Positions 8,220 through 15,097 of a stretch of DNA of 64,000 bases are shown one piece after another (the stretch's first letter is position 1; each line of letters starts with the position of its first letter). The DNA comes from Streptomyces sp. ITFR-16 (GTDB lineage: Bacteria > Actinomycetota > Actinomycetes > Streptomycetales > Streptomycetaceae): contig NZ_CP134609.1 of the NCBI RefSeq assembly GCF_031844705.1, positions 4,526,001 to 4,590,000 on the forward strand, read 5' to 3'. A program made the translations under genes and the position numbers. Under the pieces are notes generated by a model. The model did not search any database, was not told where the DNA came from, and saw only the letters and a program-made list of their open reading frames with translations.

Positions 8220-8819
8220 ATGACCTCGGACACGACCCACACCAAGGAACGGCTCCTCGCTGCGGCGAAGGAGGAATTCGCAGCTCACGGCATTGCCGGG
8301 GCCCGCGTCGACCGCATCGCGGAGCTGGCCGGCGTGAACAAGGAGCGCATCTACGGCTACTTCGGCAACAAGCAGAAACTGTTCGACGCCGTCGTGGGTC
8401 GCGCACTGGACGAGCTCGCCGAGGCCGTCCCGCTCAAGGGCGGCGACGACCCCGCGGAGTACGTGGGACGGGTGTACGACTTCCACCGCGACAACCCGGT
8501 CCTGGTCAGGCTCTTCTTCTGGGAGGGGCTGCACTACCGCGACGGGGTCCTGCCCAACGAGGAGCGCCGCCGGGGCCACTACGAGGAGAAGATCGCCGCG
8601 CTCGCCGAGAGCTTCGGGACCGAGGCGTCCCCGCAGGTCGCGGCCTGTCTGCTGAGCCTGATCGGGCTCGCCGCCTGGCCGAACGCGGTGCCGCAGCTCG
8701 CCCGGCTGATCATCGGCACGGAGGCGGACGCCGACGGCGGTCTCGACCTGCGCGCCCATGTGGTGGCCTTCGCCCGCCAGGCGCTGTCCGGCGTCCCGGC
8801 CGCCGCCCCCGCGGCCTGA
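8220..8819 (+). CDS. TetR/AcrR family transcriptional regulator
   Basis: A 199-residue repressor. The N-terminal HTH (TKERLLAAAKEEFAAHGIAGARVDRIAELAGVNKERIYGYFGNKQKLFDAVV) is a textbook TetR_N domain. The C-terminal ligand-binding part is helical, with FHRDNPVLVRLFFWEGLHY and a late hydrophobic helix (VAACLLSLIGLAAWPNAVPQLARLIIG). It probably represses itself and the divergent membrane-protein gene through the large inverted repeat just upstream. The ligand is unknown. The ATG at 8220 is set by the leaderless promoter. Confidence 0.9.
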   Translation: MTSDTTHTKERLLAAAKEEFAAHGIAGARVDRIAELAGVNKERIYGYFGNKQKLFDAVVGRALDELAEAVPLKGGDDPAEYVGRVYDFHRDNPVLVRLFFWEGLHYRDGVLPNEERRRGHYEEKIAALAESFGTEASPQVAACLLSLIGLAAWPNAVPQLARLIIGTEADADGGLDLRAHVVAFARQALSGVPAAAPAA

Positions 8820-8859
8820 ACCGCCTCTGCGGCCCGAACCGTCCCCGTACCCCCCGCCG

Positions 8860-8884
8860 GCCGGATACCCCCGAGGTATCCGGC
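8860..8884. terminator. Perfect hairpin between tetR and the LuxR-type gene
   Basis: GCCGGATACC and GGTATCCGGC form a perfect 10-bp inverted repeat around CCCGA, 41 bases after the tetR stop. It is a terminator candidate. Lying upstream of the cluster regulator, it could also be an operator. Confidence 0.5.
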
Positions 8885-9014
8885 TACTACTTTCGGTCCG
8901 CGGCCACCCGGAGTAGGAGGCAGTGACGGCCTCCACGGCCCTTCGCGCGTCTAGCGTTCCTTGCATACGGGTGGCCCCAGCGGTCACCGACAAGGACCCA
9001 TGGGGGTAAGGGCA

Positions 9015-9830
9015 ATGTCGCAGAACCGCGCGGCTCTCGCAGTCGCCGCTCCGCCGGTACACACCACATCGCACACCACCTCGCACGCCGCCGCACACAC
9101 CGCCGCACCTGCCGTCTCCGAGAAGCTCGACGTCATCCTGGCCGTCCGTGACGACCTCCAGCGCTACGGCCTGGAGGGCATGCTCACCTCCGTCGGCCTC
9201 GTCGGCAGCTGCCGCGCGTTCGCGGAGCTGTCGGCCGCCGTGGACGCCGTGCACGACCCGAGGACCGACCTCCTCCTGATCGTCCCGGAGCCGGCGGACC
9301 TGGACAGCGACTCCGTACTGCACCGCGTCGCCGCGTACGGCGTCCGGGTGCTCCTCCTGCTGCCGGACACCCGGTCCGTGGACCTCGACCGGGTCGCCTC
9401 CGTCGCCGGCGCCTCCCTGCTCTTCTCCGACGGCCTCGACGCGGCGGCCCTCGGCGACATGCTCGGCGCCATGCGCGCCGGGGAGGTCCGCATACCCGCC
9501 GAGCTCACCCGCGGCCTGCTGGAGCTGGCCGGCCGGGGGGCCCGCGAGGTCCCCGCCGCGCCCCGGCTCACGCCGCGCGAGCGCGAGGCGCTCACCCTCG
9601 TCGTGGACGGGCTCAGCAACAAGCAGATCGGCCGCCGTCTGCGGATCTCCGAGCACGGGGCGAAGCGGCTGGTGGCGAACATCCTCGCCAAGCTCAACTG
9701 CCCCAACCGCACCCTGGCCGCCGCCCGGGCGCTGCGCGAGGGGCTGTGCGGCGCCGCCGCCGTACGCACCACCACCGTTACGCCGGCCGCCACCCACGCG
9801 CCGGCCTCCCCCTACGAATCCGGCTGGTGA
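9015..9830 (+). CDS. Atypical LuxR-family regulator of the biosynthetic cluster
   Basis: A 271-residue protein. Residues 15-35 are His/Ala/Thr-rich (HTTSHTTSHAAAHTAAP). Residues about 38-165 have the alternating pattern of a receiver fold (LDVILAVRDDLQRYGLEGML ... VRVLLLLPDT), but the acidic pocket is degraded and the usual phosphoacceptor position reads LLLIVPEP, so phosphorylation is unlikely. A normal LuxR HTH follows (LTPREREALTLVVDGLSNKQIGRRLRISEHGAKRLVANILAKL). Such orphan regulators in Streptomyces clusters can respond to small molecules instead. Its stop codon touches the next gene. I infer pathway-specific control of the cluster that follows. Confidence 0.8.
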   Translation: MSQNRAALAVAAPPVHTTSHTTSHAAAHTAAPAVSEKLDVILAVRDDLQRYGLEGMLTSVGLVGSCRAFAELSAAVDAVHDPRTDLLLIVPEPADLDSDSVLHRVAAYGVRVLLLLPDTRSVDLDRVASVAGASLLFSDGLDAAALGDMLGAMRAGEVRIPAELTRGLLELAGRGAREVPAAPRLTPREREALTLVVDGLSNKQIGRRLRISEHGAKRLVANILAKLNCPNRTLAAARALREGLCGAAAVRTTTVTPAATHAPASPYESGW

Positions 9831-9838
9831 ACGACGCC

Positions 9839-10627
9839 ATGAATCACGCGACGAACCTCATGAACGAGGAAATGACCACGAAGCCCACCCGGGCCGCCTT
9901 CTTCGACGTCGACGAGACGCTCATCAACACCAAGAGCATGTTCGACTTCCTGCGCTTCTGGATGGCCCGCCACGGCGACGACGGCTCCGGCCACGCGGCC
10001 GTGATGGCCCAGGTCCGGGCCGACGCGGACTCCGGGGTGCACCGCTCCGAGATCAACCGCCGCTACTACCGGCGGTTCGCCGGGGTCCCGATGGACGAAC
10101 TCCGCCGGGCCGGGCGCGCATGGTACGAGGAGTACCGGCGCGGGCCCGCCGCCGTCACCGTCTCGACCTGGGCCGCCGTCAGCAGGCACCGGGAGGCGGG
10201 CGATCTGGTGGTGCTCGTCTCCGGCTCGTTCCGCGGCTGCCTGGACCCGCTGGCCGAGGACCTGGAGGCGGACCTGGTGCTCTGCTCCGAGCCGGTGGTG
10301 GGTCCCGACGGCACGCTGACCGGTGAGGTGGAGCGCCCGATGATCGGCTCGGTCAAGGCCGACGCCGTCCGCGAGACCCTCGACGGACTCGGCCTGAACG
10401 CAGAGGAGTCCAGCTGTTACGGGGACCACGCCAGCGACCTCGACATGCTGATGGCGGTCGGCCGTCCCGTCGTCGTCGGCGGCGGGGACCGGGTCCTGAT
10501 GGAGCACGCCCAGCGGCTCGACTGGCCCGTGCTGTCGGCGGCCCCCGGCTATCTGCGGACCGCCGGGGCCTGGGCGGCCACCGAGCTGACCGGGATCACC
10601 GCGCACGCCGCAGCGCGATCGCGGTGA
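9839..10627 (+). CDS. HAD-IB family phosphatase
   Basis: A 262-residue HAD hydrolase of the SerB-like IB group. Motif I is FFDVDETL (nucleophile D23, acid D25), motif II VSGSFRG, the motif III Lys is in IGSVKADAV, and motif IV is GDHASDLDML. A helical cap lies between motifs I and II. It should remove phosphate from a small molecule. Beside an AfsA-like gene it recalls the phosphatase step of methylenomycin-furan biosynthesis. The ATG at 9839 has GGTGA about 8 bases upstream; a GTG at 9827 overlapping the regulator stop is an alternative. Its 3' end overlaps the convergent PPTase gene by 32 bases. Confidence 0.8.
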   Translation: MNHATNLMNEEMTTKPTRAAFFDVDETLINTKSMFDFLRFWMARHGDDGSGHAAVMAQVRADADSGVHRSEINRRYYRRFAGVPMDELRRAGRAWYEEYRRGPAAVTVSTWAAVSRHREAGDLVVLVSGSFRGCLDPLAEDLEADLVLCSEPVVGPDGTLTGEVERPMIGSVKADAVRETLDGLGLNAEESSCYGDHASDLDMLMAVGRPVVVGGGDRVLMEHAQRLDWPVLSAAPGYLRTAGAWAATELTGITAHAAARSR

Positions 10628-11258
10628 GCACCAGCCCCTCGCGCACCGCCCAGTGGCCGGTGAACCAGCCCAGCCTGGAGCCGTCCACCACCGGGCCGGG
10701 CACCATCAGCCGGGCCCGGTAGGTGCCGGCCGCCGGGTCGAAGGTCAGCCGGGCGTCCCGGAAGCCGAGCCAGCGCCCGGTGAGCGGGTACCACGCCTTG
10801 TAGACCGTCTCCTTGGCGCTGAACATCACGGTGGGCCAGTGCACTTCGGGCCTGAGCCGGGCCAGCTCGGCCAGGTGCTCGCGCTCGGACGGCACGGAGA
10901 TGTGCCGCACCATCGACTCCTCCAGCGGGGCGTGGCGCTCGGCGTCGATGCCGACGCTGTGGAACTCCGCGCTGCGGGACAGCGCCGCCGCCCGGTAGCC
11001 GTCGCAGTGGGTCATGCTGCCGGTCACCCCGGCGGGCCAGCGCGGCTCGCCCTTCGCGCCGGGGAGCACCGCGGCCGGCTCGACTCCCAGGGCCGACATG
11101 GCACTTCGGGCGCAGTGCCGGGTGGTGGTGAACTCCCGGCGGCGGTGCTCCACGCACCGCGCGAGCAGCGCCTCCTCCTCCGGCAGGACGCGGGCGTCGG
11201 GAAGGTCGGCCGTCGCGGCGGCGCAGGCGACGGCGGGCGGCAGGATCTGCTGGATCAC
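10596..11258 (-). CDS. 4'-phosphopantetheinyl transferase (EntD/Sfp type)
   Basis: A 220-residue PPTase. Core motifs are SMTHCDGYRAAA, VGIDAERH (Mg ligands D105 and E107) and FSAKETVYKAWYP (E150, K154), typical of the EntD-like branch that modifies carrier proteins of specialised metabolism. It transfers phosphopantetheine from CoA to an ACP Ser; the discrete ACP of this cluster is the obvious substrate. The GTG at 11258 has AGGAG 5 bases upstream and fixes the start. It is transcribed away from the ligase operon, so both share the 293-bp divergent promoter region. Confidence 0.9.
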   Translation of the reverse strand: MIQQILPPAVACAAATADLPDARVLPEEEALLARCVEHRRREFTTTRHCARSAMSALGVEPAAVLPGAKGEPRWPAGVTGSMTHCDGYRAAALSRSAEFHSVGIDAERHAPLEESMVRHISVPSEREHLAELARLRPEVHWPTVMFSAKETVYKAWYPLTGRWLGFRDARLTFDPAAGTYRARLMVPGPVVDGSRLGWFTGHWAVREGLVLTAIALRRAR

Positions 11259-11495
11259 TTCTGCTCCTGGGGGCAACGCGCCGGAAATCGGCGCACCGGG
11301 GCGGCCGGATTCGGCGGCCCGCTGCCATCCCAGGACAGGTCACGGCAGTAAGGCGGTACGCCGTCGAGCATGCGCCGTCGATGCCACTTCCGCTACATGC
11401 CTTTCCGGCTACCCCGGGCGGGCACCCCGAACGGGTACCCCGAATGCACCGGCCGTCCGAGGGCTCATAAATGGCATATTGAGTCCCGAATTGAT

Positions 11496-11530
11496 GCGAG
11501 TTAGCTTCGAGTTATCGAGATCGATTAATT
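11496..11530 (+). promoter_or_regulatory. Possible SARP-type activator site and promoter of the ligase operon
   Basis: Heptamers GCGAGTT (11496-11502) and TCGAGTT (11507-11513) are exactly 11 bp apart, followed by another TCGAG at 11515 and an AT-rich GATTAATT at 11523-11530 that could be the -10. Tandem TCGAG-type heptamers at 11-bp spacing just upstream of the -10 are the known binding pattern of Streptomyces antibiotic regulatory proteins. No SARP gene lies in the window. Confidence 0.4.
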
Positions 11531-11551
11531 CAACCGCCACGGGAGAAAACG

Positions 11552-12895
11552 ATGCCCCATCCATTTCTGACCCGACTGGAATCCTTCCGGGATTCCGAGG
11601 CCGTCGCCTTCGAGGGCCGCAGTTACCGGTACGACGACCTGCTGCGCCTCGTCGCCGAATGGCGGCTCTTCCTCGACCGGCACCGGGTGCGGGCCGGCGA
11701 GGTCGTCACGCTGGAGGGCGCGTACTCCCCGCAGGCCTGCGCCGGTCTGCTGGCGCTGATCGAGCGCGGCGCCGTCGTCGTACCGCTCGGCACCCTGCCG
11801 GCCACCAAGCGCGCGGAGTTCCTGGACGTGGCGCAGGTCGAGGTGGTCATCCGGGTCGACGCCGGCGGGGTGCACCGCTGCGAGCGCACCGGCCGCACTG
11901 CCGGGCACGCGCTCTACCAGGAGCTCCGGGACGCCGGCCGGCCCGGCCTGGTCCTCTTCAGCTCCGGCACGACCGGCCGCAGCAAGGCCTCGGTGCTCGA
12001 CTTCGAGAAGGTGCTCGCCCGCTACGGCGAACCGACCCGGCCCTCGCGCATCCTGTCCTTCCTCAGCCTCGACCACATCGGCGGCGTCAACACCCTGCTG
12101 CACACCCTGAGCCAGGGCGGCACCGTGGTGACCGTCGCCGAGCGCACCCCGGAGGCCGTCTTCGCGGCCATCGCCGAGCACCGGGTGCAGATCCTGCCGA
12201 CCACCCCGACGTTCCTGAACATGGTGCTGATCTCCGGAGCCCATGAGCGGTACGCCACCGACTCGCTCACCCTCATCACGTACGGCACCGAGCCGATGCC
12301 GCTCCAGACGCTGCGCCGGCTGGGCGAGGTGCTGCCGGGGGTGCGTCTCAAGCAGACGTACGGACTGTCCGAGCTGGGCATCCTGCCGACCCGCTCCCGG
12401 GGCGACGACACGCTCTGGGTGAAGCTCGGCAACGCCGGTTTCGAGCACCGGATCATCGACAACATCCTGTGGATCCGCTCCGAGATGGCCATGCTCGGCT
12501 ACCTCAACGCCCCGGCGCCCTTCGACGACGAGGGGTTCTTCAACACCCAGGACGTGGTCGAGGTCGACGGCGACTGGGTCCGCATCCTGGGCCGTGACTC
12601 CGAGATCATCAACGTCGGCGGCGAGAAGGTCTACCCCAGCGAGGTCGAGAGCGTCCTGCTGGAGGTTCCCAACGTCGCGGAGGCCACCGTCAGCGGCCGC
12701 CCGAGCCCGGTCACCGGCATGGTGGTGAAGGCCACCGTGCAGCTGGTCGAGGACGAGGACCGGCGCGAGGTCTCGCGCCGGGTGCGGGAGTTCTGCGCCG
12801 GCCGGCTGGAGGCGTACAAGGTGCCGGTGCTGGTGGAGATATCCGCCGCCCCGCAGCACTCCGAGCGCTACAAGAAGATCCGGAGCAAGGTGTGA
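11552..12895 (+). CDS. AMP-forming acyl/aryl ligase (ANL superfamily)
   Basis: A 447-residue adenylating enzyme, shorter than the usual 500-540. It has the P-loop motif LVLFSSGTTGRSKA (about 130-143), TYGTEPMP, KQTYGLSELG (A5), VRILGRDSEIINVGGEKVYPSEVE (A7/A8) and a C-terminal Lys in YKKIRSKV. It activates a carboxylic acid as the acyl-AMP and would load it on CoA or, more likely here, on the ACP encoded two genes on. The insertion typical of fatty-acyl-AMP ligases is not seen, and the substrate cannot be read. GGGAG lies 7 bases upstream. It is the first gene of an operon and its stop overlaps the reductase start. Confidence 0.9.
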   Translation: MPHPFLTRLESFRDSEAVAFEGRSYRYDDLLRLVAEWRLFLDRHRVRAGEVVTLEGAYSPQACAGLLALIERGAVVVPLGTLPATKRAEFLDVAQVEVVIRVDAGGVHRCERTGRTAGHALYQELRDAGRPGLVLFSSGTTGRSKASVLDFEKVLARYGEPTRPSRILSFLSLDHIGGVNTLLHTLSQGGTVVTVAERTPEAVFAAIAEHRVQILPTTPTFLNMVLISGAHERYATDSLTLITYGTEPMPLQTLRRLGEVLPGVRLKQTYGLSELGILPTRSRGDDTLWVKLGNAGFEHRIIDNILWIRSEMAMLGYLNAPAPFDDEGFFNTQDVVEVDGDWVRILGRDSEIINVGGEKVYPSEVESVLLEVPNVAEATVSGRPSPVTGMVVKATVQLVEDEDRREVSRRVREFCAGRLEAYKVPVLVEISAAPQHSERYKKIRSKV

Positions 12896-13626
12896 GCGCC
12901 CCGGACCGGGTCGCGCTGATCAGCGGCGGCAGCCGCGGCCTGGGCCGGCTGCTCGTCGAGCGGCTGCTCGGCGAGGGCTGGCGGGTGGCGACCTTCAGCC
13001 GGTCCGCCAACGACTTCGTCAAGGACCTCCAGGCCGAGCGGCCCGACCGCTTCCTCTGGGAGGCCGCGGACCTGGGCGACCCGGACGCGCTGCGCGGGGT
13101 CGTGCGCACGGTGGTGCGCCGGTTCGGCCGGGTCGACCTGCTCGTCAACAACGCGGCCGTGCTGCACCAGGAGCTCTTCCTCACCACGTCCCGGAAGCAG
13201 ACCGAGACCCTGATCGCGAGCAACCTCGTCGCCCCGATCACCCTCGCCCAGGCCTGCGCCCGTGCCATGACCCGGCAGGGCGGCGGCCAGATCCTGAACA
13301 TCTCGTCCATCAACGCCATTCGCGGATACCGGGGGGTGGCGGTCTATTCCGCCACCAAGGCCGGGCTCGACGGATTCAGCCGGAGCCTGGCCCGTGAACT
13401 CGGCGCCTTCAATATCCGGGTCAATTCGCTGGTCCCGGGATTCTTCGACAGTGACATGACCGAGGACGTCACCGAGAAGAACCGGGAACGCATTCAGCGG
13501 CGCACGCCGCTCGGCCGGCTCGGCACCATGAACGAAATCGCCGACGCGGTGCTTTATCTCATCTCGCCCGGATCCTCTTTCATCACCGGGCAGTCAATCG
13601 TCGTAGACGGAGGAATCACATGCTGA
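12892..13626 (+). CDS. SDR family 3-oxoacyl-ACP reductase-like enzyme (FabG-like)
   Basis: A 244-residue short-chain dehydrogenase. The NADP-binding loop is ISGGSRGLG (10-18), followed by NNAAV (about 86-90) and the catalytic triad S139-Y152-K156 in ISSINAIRGYRGVAVYSATK. The C-terminus GQSIVVDGGITC is FabG-like. It would reduce a beta-keto group on the ACP-bound chain. Its GTG overlaps the ligase stop by four bases, and its own stop overlaps the ACP start, so the three are translationally coupled. Confidence 0.88.
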   Translation: MSAPDRVALISGGSRGLGRLLVERLLGEGWRVATFSRSANDFVKDLQAERPDRFLWEAADLGDPDALRGVVRTVVRRFGRVDLLVNNAAVLHQELFLTTSRKQTETLIASNLVAPITLAQACARAMTRQGGGQILNISSINAIRGYRGVAVYSATKAGLDGFSRSLARELGAFNIRVNSLVPGFFDSDMTEDVTEKNRERIQRRTPLGRLGTMNEIADAVLYLISPGSSFITGQSIVVDGGITC

Positions 13627-13901
13627 TCGCTGCCGACATCACCGCCCTGGTCCACCAGGAGATCAACGCCCTGCTGCTGGAGGCCGAGCGGCCCGTGCAC
13701 CCCACGCTCACCGGCGCGGAGTTCCTGCACGAGCTGGGGCTCAACTCCCTGCTGCTGGCCCGCCTCGTCATCCAGCTGGAGATGGAGCTCGGCGTCGACC
13801 CCTTCGAGGAGGAGTACGTCATCTCCGACGTCCGCACCGTCGGCGCGCTGTCCGACGCCTACGTCCGCACCGTCGAGAACCTCGCCGCCACCGCCGTCTG
13901 A
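13620..13901 (+). CDS. Acyl carrier protein with a variant NSL motif
   Basis: A 93-residue discrete carrier protein. The phosphopantetheine site is LGLNSLLLARLV with Ser43. The residue before the Ser is Asn, where most carriers have Asp (DSL). The four-helix pattern and acidic face (ELGVDPFEEEYV) are otherwise typical. It would be primed by the PPTase at 10596-11258 and loaded by the ligase. It starts inside the 3' end of the reductase gene. Confidence 0.88.
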   Translation: MLIAADITALVHQEINALLLEAERPVHPTLTGAEFLHELGLNSLLLARLVIQLEMELGVDPFEEEYVISDVRTVGALSDAYVRTVENLAATAV

Positions 13902-13963
13902 CCACCCGGACCCGGGCTCCGCCCCGGCCGGCGAACCCGCCCCACACCCTTGGAGGGATCGAT

Positions 13964-14728
13964 ATGTCGCACGAAGCACTCATCGCCGTGGGAGACCGTT
14001 TCGAGGACTTCCTCGCCAACCGCGGGACCATCCCGGTCTCCGCACTGCTCGCCCGGCTGCGGGCCGGGGAGCTGGCCGAGAACCTCTCGGTCAGCATCGG
14101 CCAGGGACTCAGCGCCGAACAGCTCGCGGAGATACGGGCGCTGGCCGAGGAGCACGGACCGGCCGTCTCGCTCGGCAAGGCCGGGGTCCCCGAGCCGGCC
14201 GAGCAGCGGCTCACCCACAAGCACGACGCCAAGAACGTCCTGATCGGCCCGGTGGGCCAGATCGGGGAGAAGCGGTTCGTCGCCGATCTCGTCATCGACG
14301 AGCGTGTCGAGGTGCTGGAGGACCACCTCACCGGCCAGCACATCCCGGCCATCACCCTGCTGGAGGCGGCCCGCCAGCTGTGGACGGCGGTCACCGAGCA
14401 GTTCTTCGTGACCGGCCCCGAGCGGACCCGGTTCGTCATCAGCTCGGTCGGCTCCACCTTCCACAGCTTCGTCTTCCCGCTGCCCGCGACCGCCCAGTAC
14501 GAACTGCTCGAGCACAGCAGGACCCCGGTCGGATCGGTCTTCCGGTGCCGCATCGGCTTCCACCACGGGGAGAAGCTCGCCAGCGTCGTCGAGGCCGAGT
14601 ACCGGGTCATCCCGGAGAAGTTCAGCGCCAAGCAGGAGAAGCTCGCGGCCCGCCAGGCCGTGGTCAGTGAACTGACCCGGCTCCGCGAGCAGTCGGCGCC
14701 CGCCGAGAGCGGCGAGCGCGCCGCCTGA
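13964..14728 (+). CDS. AfsA-like hotdog-fold protein, single domain
   Basis: A 254-residue protein. Residues ~82-235 form one AfsA-type hotdog repeat: HKHDAKNVLIG, then DHLTGQHIPAITLLEAARQLWTAV, whose arrangement is diagnostic of the AfsA family. Authentic AfsA has two such repeats and joins a beta-ketoacyl-ACP with dihydroxyacetone phosphate to make butyrolactone or furan signals. Here the first repeat is replaced by a ~80-residue helical segment (ALLARLRAGELAENLSVSIGQGLSAEQLAEI). Synthase activity is therefore possible but not assured; a dehydratase or thioesterase role is an alternative. GGAGGG precedes the ATG. Confidence 0.75.
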   Translation: MSHEALIAVGDRFEDFLANRGTIPVSALLARLRAGELAENLSVSIGQGLSAEQLAEIRALAEEHGPAVSLGKAGVPEPAEQRLTHKHDAKNVLIGPVGQIGEKRFVADLVIDERVEVLEDHLTGQHIPAITLLEAARQLWTAVTEQFFVTGPERTRFVISSVGSTFHSFVFPLPATAQYELLEHSRTPVGSVFRCRIGFHHGEKLASVVEAEYRVIPEKFSAKQEKLAARQAVVSELTRLREQSAPAESGERAA

Positions 14729-14788
14729 CGACCGCCGACCGAGGGGCCCACCGCCCGGTCCGGGCCCCGACAGCCAGAGGAGAAGCAC

Positions 14789-15097
14789 ATGTTGTGGGCG
14801 ATCCACTGCCTCGACGCACCCGGAACCGCCGCTCTGCGCGCGGAGCAGCGGCCGGCCCATTCGGCCCGGCTGCGCGCCGCGGCCGTACGGCCGGTCCTGT
14901 ACGGCCCGCTGGTGGCCGGCGACGGCATCACCGCCGTCGGTTCCCTGATCGTGGTCGAGGCCGGGACCCGGGAACAGGTGGAGGAGTTCGCCACCGGAGA
15001 TCCGTTCGCCGTCTCCGGCGTGTGGGAACGCATCGAGATCCAGGCGTTCGCACCGTCGGAGCGGTCCCCGGTACGGATCGGGGCAGGTACGCCATGA
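14789..15097 (+). CDS. YciI-like (YCII domain) protein
   Basis: A 102-residue protein with the YCII signature: MLWAIHCLD at the N-terminus (the His/Asp pair thought to form the active site), HSARLRAAAVRPVLYGPLVA, and the C-terminal DPFAVSGVWERIEIQAF. YCII proteins have a ferredoxin-like fold; some act as dehydrochlorinases or small ring-modifying enzymes. Within this operon it could catalyse elimination or tautomerisation, but that is conjecture. AGAGGAG precedes the ATG. Its stop overlaps the start of the flavin oxidase (ATGA). Confidence 0.8.
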   Translation: MLWAIHCLDAPGTAALRAEQRPAHSARLRAAAVRPVLYGPLVAGDGITAVGSLIVVEAGTREQVEEFATGDPFAVSGVWERIEIQAFAPSERSPVRIGAGTP

